Source of the DNA: Halobium salinum
Lineage (GTDB): Archaea; Halobacteriota; Halobacteria; Halobacteriales; Haloferacaceae
Direction of reading: 5' to 3'
Length of the DNA: 64,000 nt
Assembly: GCF_026586625.1 (NCBI RefSeq)
Contig: NZ_JAODIW010000004.1
Location: forward strand, 62,001 to 126,000
Of the stretch, positions 34,498 through 42,199 are shown in pieces. A program made the position numbers and the translations under genes. The notes under the pieces are model-generated. The model worked only from the letters and a program-made list of their open reading frames with translations, was not told where the DNA came from and did not search any database. Within the stretch, counting starts at the first letter, position 1. Each line of letters begins with the position of its first letter.

Positions 34498-34758
34498 ATG
34501 TCGAAGGCCAACCGTGGTACGTCGGTCCCCTCGCTCGGTCCGGAGTGGAACGTCCAACACGTCTCGCGTTCGGTCGACGCAGACGGCGGTCGCGTCGCGT
34601 GTGCGAACTGCAACGTCGGCGTCGACCTCGCGACCAGTCACCGGGAAGTCGAGGTCGCCCGCGAGGTGACACTCGGCCGTCGCCGACTGCGCTCCGACCA
34701 CGACCGGCACGTCCTCTGTAGCGACGGCTGCGTCGACGAGTGGCTCGACCGGGGCTGA
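34498..34758 (+). CDS. Small zinc-binding protein (86 aa)
   Basis: An 86-residue protein, MSKANRGTSVPSLGPEW. It has a CxxC pair (ACANCNVGVDL) and a later CSDGC pair, the arrangement of a treble-clef or FCS-type zinc finger. The rest is polar. A TATA-like GGTTTTTG lies about 30 bases before the ATG. Short zinc-finger proteins of this size are abundant and conserved in haloarchaea, mostly with unknown roles; some affect swarming or biofilm. A DNA- or protein-binding role is inferred. Confidence 0.7.
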   Translation: MSKANRGTSVPSLGPEWNVQHVSRSVDADGGRVACANCNVGVDLATSHREVEVAREVTLGRRRLRSDHDRHVLCSDGCVDEWLDRG

Positions 34759-34840
34759 ACTGGGAGCCGCCCGTCGCCGAGAGGCGCCGCCGACGACAGG
34801 TATCACAACCGATTTATCGTGCGGTCGCCACTCTCGGGGC

Positions 34841-35299
34841 GTGACGCGGGTCTGTCTCCTCGGCGCGCCGGACGTGAACCTGCGATACGAACTCCTCTCC
34901 CGCGAGACCGCGCGCGCCGCCCTCGCGACGTACGACCTCTCCGAACCCTTCGAGAACGCGCTCGCCCTCGACACGGTGAGCGTCGGCGCCGCCGTCTCCC
35001 TGATGAACGACCTCAACTGGTACCTCGTCCGCTACGTCGACGACGCGCTCGTGCTCGACCCCAGCGTCAGCGACGAGGAGTGGCTCTCTCGCGACCTCGC
35101 GGAGGAGGTTCGCGACGGCGACGTGGCTCCCGGTGAGACGGGCGGGCTCCTCAAGATGTACGGAGTCGAGGCGGGCCGCCTCGTCGAGCCGATGTTCGTC
35201 ACGCGCGTCGACGACGCGGTGCCCGAGTACGACCTCCGTGACGTGGACGAGACGGTGCTCGTCCGTGTGACCGAAGACGAGTTCGGCGCCGGCTACTGA
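34841..35299 (+). CDS. DUF5804-type haloarchaeal protein
   Basis: A 152-residue soluble acidic protein with GTG start (MTRVCLLGAPDVNLRYELLSRETARAAL). The opening strand and regular alpha/beta pattern suggest a compact cytosolic domain. Family-like blocks are YDLSEPFENALALDTVSVG, DLNWYLVRYVDDALVL and GLLKMYGVEAGRLVEPMFVTRV. No catalytic motif is recognisable. The family name is from recall of haloarchaeal annotations. TATA-like TTTATC lies about 28 bases upstream. Confidence 0.75.
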   Translation: MTRVCLLGAPDVNLRYELLSRETARAALATYDLSEPFENALALDTVSVGAAVSLMNDLNWYLVRYVDDALVLDPSVSDEEWLSRDLAEEVRDGDVAPGETGGLLKMYGVEAGRLVEPMFVTRVDDAVPEYDLRDVDETVLVRVTEDEFGAGY

Positions 35300-35359
35300 A
35301 CCGAGGACGTCGGCGTCTCCCGTACAAGGTTTTGCTCGCGGACGACGAACGAGCGCCCG

Positions 35360-36214
35360 ATGAGTCTCAACGAGGTCGCCGACGAGCGGACCGTGGAGGT
35401 CGGCGGTCTCCGCGTGCGCTACCTCGTCGCCGGCGACGGGTCGCCGGTCGTGCTCCTCCACGGCGGGGGAGTCGACTCCGCAACCTTGTCCTGGCGCAGG
35501 ACGATTCCGGCGCTCGCGGAGCGGTTCACCGTCTACGCCCCCGACTGGCCGGGGTACGGCGACAGCGAGTTCCCCGAGGCGGAGCCCTCGGTCGCGTGGT
35601 ACGCGGAGTTCCTCGAAGCGTTTCTCGACCGACTCGAACTGCAGGAGGCGTCGCTCGTCGGCATCTCGATGGGCGGCGGCGTCGCCCTCTCTGTCGCGCT
35701 CGACCGGCCCGAACGCGTCACGCGGCTCGTCCTGGTCGACAGCCTCGGCCTCGGCGGCGCGGTGCCGGGCGGGTACCTCGGCTACCTGTTCACCCGGCTG
35801 CCCTACGTCTCGGAGGTGACGTGGGCGCTGCTCCGGCGGAGCCGTCGGCTCTGGGCGCTCTCGCTCCGCGGAATCGTCGGCGACCCCGAGGCCGTTACGC
35901 CCGACCTCGTCGACGACGTGGTGCGAGCCGGGAGCCGCCCGGACGCGGGGCGGACCTTCCGAGCGTTCCAGCGCGCGGAGGTCGGTCCGGCGGGTCTCCG
36001 GACGAACGTCGTCGACCGGCTTCCGGAGCTTCGAGTCCCGACGCTCCTCGTCCACGGGGAGGCGGACCCGCTGGTCCCCGTCGAGTGGGCGGTGCGGGCG
36101 GGGGTCCTGGTTCCGGACGCCGAGGTGCGAATCCTCCCGAACTGCGGCCACTGGCCGCCACGTGAACGCCCGGAGCGGTTCGTGGGGCTGGTCGAGGCGT
36201 ATCTGGCGGAGTAG
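35360..36214 (+). CDS. Alpha/beta hydrolase
   Basis: A 284-residue alpha/beta-hydrolase. The oxyanion motif LLHGGGVDSA is near residues 33-42, YAPDWPGYGDSEFP follows, and the nucleophile elbow is GISMGG (Ser near 98). The acidic residue lies in LLVHGEADPLVP and the catalytic His in LPNCGHWPPRERP. A cap region (about 130-200) separates the core halves. It resembles esterases or carbon-carbon bond hydrolases (MhpC-like). It is transcribed alone; no pathway neighbours point to a substrate. Confidence 0.9.
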   Translation: MSLNEVADERTVEVGGLRVRYLVAGDGSPVVLLHGGGVDSATLSWRRTIPALAERFTVYAPDWPGYGDSEFPEAEPSVAWYAEFLEAFLDRLELQEASLVGISMGGGVALSVALDRPERVTRLVLVDSLGLGGAVPGGYLGYLFTRLPYVSEVTWALLRRSRRLWALSLRGIVGDPEAVTPDLVDDVVRAGSRPDAGRTFRAFQRAEVGPAGLRTNVVDRLPELRVPTLLVHGEADPLVPVEWAVRAGVLVPDAEVRILPNCGHWPPRERPERFVGLVEAYLAE

Positions 36215-36247
36215 GCGGTGGCGATAGAGCGGACGACGACGACCGAT

Positions 36248-37219
36248 TCAGTCCTCCCGGTCGAACATCCCCGTCGACATGTACCGCTCGCCGGAGTCCC
36301 AGAACACGGTGACGACGAGCGGGCCGTCCGCATCGTCGGCGCCGGCGTCAGCGTCGTCGGTACCGGCGGTGTCCACGTCGCTGTCGACGCTCGACTCGAC
36401 GAGTTCCGCGGCGACGCGCCGGGCCGCGAGCGCGGAGGCGCCGCTCGATTGACCCACCAGAATCCCCTCCTCGCGGGCGAGCCGACGACACTCCCGCTCG
36501 GCCTCGGGCAGGGAGACGGTCCGCACGTCGGTCAGCAGGTCGCGGTCGAGGTTCGGGCTGACGAATCCGGGGCCCATCCCCTGAAAGCTGTCCGCCTCCG
36601 GCTCTCTCCCCGAGAGGACCGCGCTGTCCTCGGGTTCGACGGCGACCACGTCCATCTCGGGGAACTCCTCGCGCAGGCGGCGACCCACGCCGGAGACGGT
36701 GCCGCCGGTGCCGACGCCGGCGACGAGCGCGTCGACGGTGCGGTCGCCGACCTGCTCCAGCACCTCCTCGCCGGTGGTGTGGTAGTGCGCGTCGGGGTTC
36801 GCGGGGTTCTCGAACTGTCTGAGTTGGACGGCCCCCGCCTCGGCTTCGATTTCGTCGGCCCGCTCCTTCGCGTCGGAGATGTCGCCCTCTACGAGTTCGA
36901 GGTCGGCGCCGTACGCGCGCATGATGTCCTGTCGCTCGGGGGACTTCGAAGCCGGCATGACGATGGTCACGTCGTACCCCTTCGCCGCGGCGACGACGGA
37001 GAGGCCGATGCCGGTGTTGCCGGAGGTCGGCTCGACGATTCGGTCGCCGGGGTCGAGTTCGCCCGCCTCCTCGGCCGCGCGGACCATGAACAGCGCCGCG
37101 CGGTCCTTCGCGGAGCCGCCCGGATTCTTCGACTCCACCTTCGCCGCGACGGTCGCCCCCTCGGGAGCGGAAATCTGCACGAGTGGGGAGCCGAGCGCGT
37201 CGAGGATGCTCTCGTCCAT
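36248..37219 (-). CDS. cysK: Cysteine synthase (PLP-dependent)
   Basis: A 323-residue O-acetylserine sulfhydrylase-family enzyme starting MDESILDALGSPLVQI at 37219. The PLP-binding Lys38 is in NPGGSAKDRAA, TSGNTGIGL (65-73) binds substrate, and GVGTGGTVSGVGR binds phosphate. VGQSSGASALAA and a VFWDSGERYMSTGMF C-terminus are family-typical. An acidic 18-residue insert (about 290-307, Asp/Ala-rich) near the C-terminus is unusual and probably a haloarchaeal surface adaptation. CysK versus CysM (O-phosphoserine or thiosulfate use) is not settled by sequence. Confidence 0.92.
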   Translation of the reverse strand: MDESILDALGSPLVQISAPEGATVAAKVESKNPGGSAKDRAALFMVRAAEEAGELDPGDRIVEPTSGNTGIGLSVVAAAKGYDVTIVMPASKSPERQDIMRAYGADLELVEGDISDAKERADEIEAEAGAVQLRQFENPANPDAHYHTTGEEVLEQVGDRTVDALVAGVGTGGTVSGVGRRLREEFPEMDVVAVEPEDSAVLSGREPEADSFQGMGPGFVSPNLDRDLLTDVRTVSLPEAERECRRLAREEGILVGQSSGASALAARRVAAELVESSVDSDVDTAGTDDADAGADDADGPLVVTVFWDSGERYMSTGMFDRED

Positions 37220-37346
37220 CGGCGAGTGGTTACGCACCTGCGCCTAAACAGGTGACGACATCCGGCCCAATATTGCCGCTGAGTTACGGATTCGACGCCT
37301 GCCGGACCCGCGGGGCTTAACCCGCCGCGTCGGCTACGGGCGAGCG

Positions 37347-37736
37347 ATGAGTGCCGACGGCCGACTGGAGACGATGGAACCGAACCCGACCTGGGACGCC
37401 GCGTCCTACGAAGGCGTCGTAGACGTCCTCGGGCGCGAGGACCTGACGTACAGGGTGTGGGGCGGCGACTGGTGTAAGGACTGCCGGTCGCAGCTCCCGG
37501 ACTTCGGCGCCGCCCTCGACGCCGCGGGCGTCCCCGACGAGCGAATCGAGCACTACCCCGTCGAGAAGGCCGAGGACGGCTCGAAGGTCGGCCCGAAGGT
37601 CGAGGAGTACGGGGTCGAGTTGATTCCGACGGTGGTAGTGGAACGGAACGGCGAAGAGGTCGCCCGTTTCGTCGAAGAGGCGACGTTCCCGATTCCCGTC
37701 TACCTCGCGGAGCGAATCGGCGAACTGGACGACTGA
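37347..37736 (+). CDS. Thioredoxin-family protein with WCKDC site
   Basis: A 129-residue thioredoxin-like protein. The active site is WCKDC (Cys43, Cys46), which differs from the standard WCGPC, and the cis-Pro lies in ELIPTVVV. The N-terminus (MSADGRLETMEPNPTWDAASYEGVVDVL) adds a helix before the fold. No signal peptide, so it is cytosolic. It is divergent from the cysteine synthase gene. Glu/Asp-rich, in the expected halophilic style. Confidence 0.88.
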   Translation: MSADGRLETMEPNPTWDAASYEGVVDVLGREDLTYRVWGGDWCKDCRSQLPDFGAALDAAGVPDERIEHYPVEKAEDGSKVGPKVEEYGVELIPTVVVERNGEEVARFVEEATFPIPVYLAERIGELDD

Positions 37737-37750
37737 AGCGGCTCTCTACC

Positions 37751-40700
37751 TCACTCCGCATCCGGCGGGAGCGCCGACGCCAACACCTGCACCGGATGTC
37801 TCGGGGACTCCTCGCCCGCCCGGTCGCCGAGTTGCGTCCGGCACGACGCACCCGGCGCGACGACCGCGTCGCCCGGACTCGCGTCGACCTGGTCGAAGAG
37901 AATCGAGCCGATGGCCTTCGAGAGTTCGAAGTGCTCGGTCTCGTAGCCGAACGACCCCGCCATCCCACAGCAGGTGGAGTCGAGTTCGTCGACCGCGAAG
38001 CCGACCGCTTCGAGCACCCGCGCCGCGTGGTGCTCCCGGCCGAGCGCCTGCTGGTTGCAGTGGCCGTGGTAGGTGAGCCGGCGATTTCCTGTGTCGAAAC
38101 CGACACCGTCGACGACGCCGTGCACACTAATGAACTCCATGGCGCTATAGCAATTCGCCGCGAGCGGGGCGACCCGGTCCGCCCCGAGCAGGTCGGCGTA
38201 CTCGTCCTGGAACATCGTCGCGTCTGCGGGTTCCGGACAGACGACGGACCAGCCGTCGGCGACGAGCGGGGCGAGGGTCTCCCGGTTGTGCTCGGCGCGT
38301 TCGCGGGCGAGGTCGAGGAAGCCGTTCGAGTAGGCCGCCCGTCCGCTCGGCGCCGCGTCGGGGGCCATCGCGACGTGGACGCCACACGCCTCCAGCACGC
38401 GGACGGTGGCTTTCCCGACCGCGGGCTCGACGTAGTTCGAGAAGGTGTCCGGAAAGAGGAGCACGCGGTGGTCCGCGTCGCCGGGGTCGACCCGGCTCCC
38501 CCGTCGGTCGAACCACGTCTCCAGGGACTCGTCGGCGAACGTCGGCAACGAACGGTCGGCCGCGATTCCGAGGAGCCGTTCGAGCAGGGGTCGGGCGCCC
38601 GGGAGCGTCGGCGCCGCGTTGGCGACGGGGGCGAGCCGGCTCCCCCACGCGGCGAGCCGGTCGATGTCGGCGAAGAGGCGGGAGCGGAGCGAGGTTCCCT
38701 CGCGTTCGTGGTACCGGTGTTTGGCCTCGGCTTTGAGCTTCGCGAGGTCGACGCCGGTCGGGCAGTCGCTCGCACACCCCTTGCAGCCGACACAGAGGTC
38801 CAACACCTGTCGCTGGAACCGGTCCGTGTACAGCTCGTCTTCGGGGAGGTCGCCGCTGATGGCGGCCCGGAGGAGGTTCGCGCGACCGCGGGTGGTGAGC
38901 AGTTCCTCGTCGGTGGCGCGGTAGGTCGGGCACATCACCTCGGAGCCGGTCTGCCGACAGGTGCCACAGCCGTTGCAGAGTTCGACCAGTTCGGAGAAGC
39001 CGCCCTCCTCGGAGAAGTCGAGCGTCGTCGACTCCTCCAGCGAGGCGTACTCGGGGCCGTACCGGAGGTGGTCGCGCATGTCCGGTCGGGTCCCCCGCGT
39101 GTCGCTGTCGGCACCCCCATCCCGAAAGACGACCTTCCCCGGGTTCATCAGCCAGTTCGGGTCGAAGGCGGTCTTCAGCTCCCGGAACGCCCCCCAGAGG
39201 TCGGGGCCGTACATCTTCGGGTTGAACTCGGTTCGGGCGAGGCCGTCGCCGTGTTCGCCGGAGAAGGCGCCGCCGTGGTCGAGCACGAGGTCGGTGACGG
39301 CGTCGGTGATGGAGCGCATCGTCTCGATTCCGTCGCCATCCTTGAGGTTCAGGATGGGCCGGATGTGGAGCGTCCCGGCGCCGGCGTGGGCGAAGTACGC
39401 GGCGGACGTGTCGTGGTCGTCGAGGACCTCCTCGAACTCGGTGACGTACGCGGCCAACTCCTCGGGCGGGACGCTCGCGTCCTCGATGAACGGGTACGGC
39501 TTCGGGTCGCCGGGGAGCGACATGAGGAGCGGAATCGCGGCCTTCCGGAGTTTCCACAGCCGGTCCTGTGATTCGGGCGTGAACGCCTCGACGACGTGGT
39601 ACGCGTCTCCGGCGTCGACGAACCGCTCGGTGGCACCGTCGACGGCGACCCGGAGGTCGTCGTGGACCTCGCCGTCGAACTCCAGCATCAGCGCGGCGGC
39701 GCAGTCCTCGGGGATGGGTTCTGCGTAGTCCGCGTACTGGCTCGACTCGCGGGCCAGCCGGAACACCTCGTCGTCCATCAGTTCGACCGCGCTGGCGTCG
39801 CAGTCGAGCGCGGGCGGGACGGCCTCCATCGCGCTCACGAGGTCCCGAAAGCAGTAGCAGGCGAGGGCGGTCTCTTCGGGCCGCGTGACGAGCGAGAGTT
39901 CGGCCTCGACGACGACGCCGAGCGTTCCCTCGGCGCCGACGAAGAGTTTCGAGAGGTTGATGACGCGCTCGCCGTCCTCCGTTCGGTAGACGACCTTGTG
40001 CAGGTTGTACCCCGACACCGACCGCTTCAGCGTCGGATACCGGCGTTCTATCTCCTCGGCGTGTCCCTCGACGAGTCCGCGAACCGTCCGGTAGAGGTCG
40101 GCCTCGCGGTCGTCCCTCCCCACGATGCGGTCCCACTCCTCGGAGTCGAGGACGACCTCGCGAGTGTGGAGCAGGGAGCCGTCGGCGAGGACGACCCGGA
40201 GTTCCTCCGTGTAGGCGTCGGTGATTCCGTACCTGACCGAGTGGGCGCCGGTGGAGTTGTTGCCGACTCCGCCGCCGACGGTCGCCCGGTTCGAGGAGGC
40301 GGGGTCCGGGGCGAACTTCAGGCCGTGGGGTTCGAGCGCGGCGTCGAGGTCGTCCTGAACGACCCCCGGCTGAATCCTGGCGCGACGGTCCTCGGGGTCG
40401 ATTTCGAGCACGGAGTCGAGGTGTTTCGAGCAGTCGAGGACGACACAGCCGGGGCCGACGGCCTGTCCCGCGAGCGACGAGCCGGCACCGCGGGGGAGTA
40501 CCGGGACGTCGTGTTCGGCGGCGACCCGGACCGCCGCCTGCACGTCCGCGACGGACTCTGGGAGCACGACGCCCGCGGGCCGGGCGCCGTAGACGCTCCC
40601 GTCGGTCGCGTACAGCACCTGACTGTACTCGTCGAAGCGCACGTCGCCTGCGACCTCGTCCCGGAGCTCCGCGGCGAGGTCCCGATACGCCTCGTCGTCG

Positions 40701-40795
40701 GGTCGGCCTCCCTTCCGCCCCGCCGTTCGTCTCCCCGTGCCTCGGGCGACGCTCCGAGTCACCCCCTCTCCTGTCGAGCGGCCGTCGGATGCCAT
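37751..40795 (-). CDS. FAD-binding and 4Fe-4S dehydrogenase (D-lactate/glycolate type, YdiJ-like)
   Basis: A 1014-residue fusion, starting MASDGRSTGEGVTRS at 40795. The FAD_binding_4 half (about 25-520) has LPRGAGSSLAGQAVGPGCVVLD and NSTGAHSVRYG; the FAD-oxidase C domain includes FAHAGAGTLHIRPIL and GAFSGEHGDGLAR. Two 4Fe-4S motifs follow, CNGCGTCRQTGSEVMCP and CVGCKGCASDCP, then CCG-type domains (HGHCNQQALG; DSTCCGMAGSFGYE). Enzymes of this type oxidise 2-hydroxyacids such as D-lactate and pass electrons to the respiratory chain. The exact substrate is unassigned. Confidence 0.92.
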   Translation of the reverse strand: MASDGRSTGEGVTRSVARGTGRRTAGRKGGRPDDEAYRDLAAELRDEVAGDVRFDEYSQVLYATDGSVYGARPAGVVLPESVADVQAAVRVAAEHDVPVLPRGAGSSLAGQAVGPGCVVLDCSKHLDSVLEIDPEDRRARIQPGVVQDDLDAALEPHGLKFAPDPASSNRATVGGGVGNNSTGAHSVRYGITDAYTEELRVVLADGSLLHTREVVLDSEEWDRIVGRDDREADLYRTVRGLVEGHAEEIERRYPTLKRSVSGYNLHKVVYRTEDGERVINLSKLFVGAEGTLGVVVEAELSLVTRPEETALACYCFRDLVSAMEAVPPALDCDASAVELMDDEVFRLARESSQYADYAEPIPEDCAAALMLEFDGEVHDDLRVAVDGATERFVDAGDAYHVVEAFTPESQDRLWKLRKAAIPLLMSLPGDPKPYPFIEDASVPPEELAAYVTEFEEVLDDHDTSAAYFAHAGAGTLHIRPILNLKDGDGIETMRSITDAVTDLVLDHGGAFSGEHGDGLARTEFNPKMYGPDLWGAFRELKTAFDPNWLMNPGKVVFRDGGADSDTRGTRPDMRDHLRYGPEYASLEESTTLDFSEEGGFSELVELCNGCGTCRQTGSEVMCPTYRATDEELLTTRGRANLLRAAISGDLPEDELYTDRFQRQVLDLCVGCKGCASDCPTGVDLAKLKAEAKHRYHEREGTSLRSRLFADIDRLAAWGSRLAPVANAAPTLPGARPLLERLLGIAADRSLPTFADESLETWFDRRGSRVDPGDADHRVLLFPDTFSNYVEPAVGKATVRVLEACGVHVAMAPDAAPSGRAAYSNGFLDLARERAEHNRETLAPLVADGWSVVCPEPADATMFQDEYADLLGADRVAPLAANCYSAMEFISVHGVVDGVGFDTGNRRLTYHGHCNQQALGREHHAARVLEAVGFAVDELDSTCCGMAGSFGYETEHFELSKAIGSILFDQVDASPGDAVVAPGASCRTQLGDRAGEESPRHPVQVLASALPPDAE

Positions 40796-40908
40796 CGACG
40801 GAGTCTCGGACCGGACCGACAAAGTTCTGTGGGGGACGGTACCGAGGAACACGTCGTGTCTCCGGCCGCAAGGGCAACCGCTTTCCGACCCATCGTCGGA
40901 GGGGGAGT

Positions 40909-42192
40909 GTGGACCGCTCTTCGCTCCGCTTTCCGGCGCTCTATCTCACCCGTTTCGCCGGCGGCTTCGGCTTCATCACGCTCGTCACCCTCCTGGGAAA
41001 GTACATCACCGAACTCGACCCGTCGGCGACCGTGGTTCCGCTGTTGGGAATCACCCTCTCCGCCGGATTCGTCATCGGGATGTTCACTACCGGGTTCACC
41101 CTCGCTCAGACCGTCGCGGTCGTCCCGCTCGCCTGGGCTGGTGACCGGTACGACAAACGGCTCGTGCTCCTGGGCGTGATGCTCCTGGGGGTCGTCGCCT
41201 ACGCCGTCTTCCCCTTCGTCGACACGAGTTGGGGGTTCGTCGGCGCTCGCGCCCTGCAGGGGGTCGCCGTCACCGGGATGGGGCTGATGTCGCTGTCCCT
41301 GGTGGGCGAACTCTCCGAACTGGGCACGCGCGCGAACCACATCGGGAAGGCGAACTCGGCGCGCTTCGCCGCCGCGATTCTGGGGAGCGTCGCCGCCGGC
41401 GGGCTGTACGAGGCGTTCGGCTTCTCGCCCGTGTTCTCGCTCATCGTCGTCGTCCTCCTCGTGGCGGTCGGCGGCGTCGTCGCCCTCGTCCCGCCCGACG
41501 ACAGCCGCGTCCACGGCTTCCCGTTCTCGGACCTCGCCCTGAATCGGCGCATCCTCGCCATTACCGGGTTCCGGGCGCAGTACGCCGTCGCGGTCACGCT
41601 CGTTCGCACCTGGGTGCCGCTGTACGCCACCGTCGCCGCCGCCTCCGGCGGCCTGGCCTACGGCGCGCTCGCCGGGAGCGCCACCGTCGTCGCCGAGAAG
41701 TTCACCAACATGCTACTCCAGCCGTACACCGGAAGCCTCTCCGACCGGGTCGGGCGGGCCCCCTTCGTCGCGTTCGGCGGGGCCGCCTACGGCCTCGTCG
41801 CGCTCGCGGTGCCGTTCTCACCGGCGGTCGGCGAGGCGCTCGGCGCGCCGACCGCCCTTCCGGTCTTCGAGAACCTCGGTCCCGCCTTCCTCCCCCTCGT
41901 GGCGTTCTCCGGCCTCCTCGGCGTGGCGGACAGCTTCCGCGAACCCGCCAGCATGGCGCTGTTCGCGGACGAGGGCACCGACGAGGGCGGCGTCGCCTCC
42001 AGCTTCGGGGTCCGCGAACTGGTGTGGCGCCCCGGGAGCGTCGTCGCCCCCCTTCTCGGCGGGTGGCTGATGACCGGCGTCGGGATGGCGTGGGTGTTCT
42101 GGGTCGGCGGCGCGGCGGCCATCTCGGGTGTCGTCACGTTCCTCGCCGCGCTCGTGTACCTGTACGGGCCGAGCGCGCTCACCGAGTGGTAG
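40909..42192 (+). CDS. MFS transporter
   Basis: A 427-residue major facilitator permease with GTG start (MDRSSLRFPALYLTRFAGGFG). About 11-12 membrane helices are visible. The motif after helix 2, LAWAGDRYDKRLVL, corresponds to GxLaDrxGrkxxl, with its repeat GSLSDRVGRAPFVA in the second half. The transported compound cannot be deduced. It is divergent from the FAD/Fe-S dehydrogenase (113-bp gap), so uptake or efflux of a hydroxyacid is conceivable but unproven. Confidence 0.9.
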   Translation: MDRSSLRFPALYLTRFAGGFGFITLVTLLGKYITELDPSATVVPLLGITLSAGFVIGMFTTGFTLAQTVAVVPLAWAGDRYDKRLVLLGVMLLGVVAYAVFPFVDTSWGFVGARALQGVAVTGMGLMSLSLVGELSELGTRANHIGKANSARFAAAILGSVAAGGLYEAFGFSPVFSLIVVVLLVAVGGVVALVPPDDSRVHGFPFSDLALNRRILAITGFRAQYAVAVTLVRTWVPLYATVAAASGGLAYGALAGSATVVAEKFTNMLLQPYTGSLSDRVGRAPFVAFGGAAYGLVALAVPFSPAVGEALGAPTALPVFENLGPAFLPLVAFSGLLGVADSFREPASMALFADEGTDEGGVASSFGVRELVWRPGSVVAPLLGGWLMTGVGMAWVFWVGGAAAISGVVTFLAALVYLYGPSALTEW

Positions 42193-42199
42193 TGGGGCC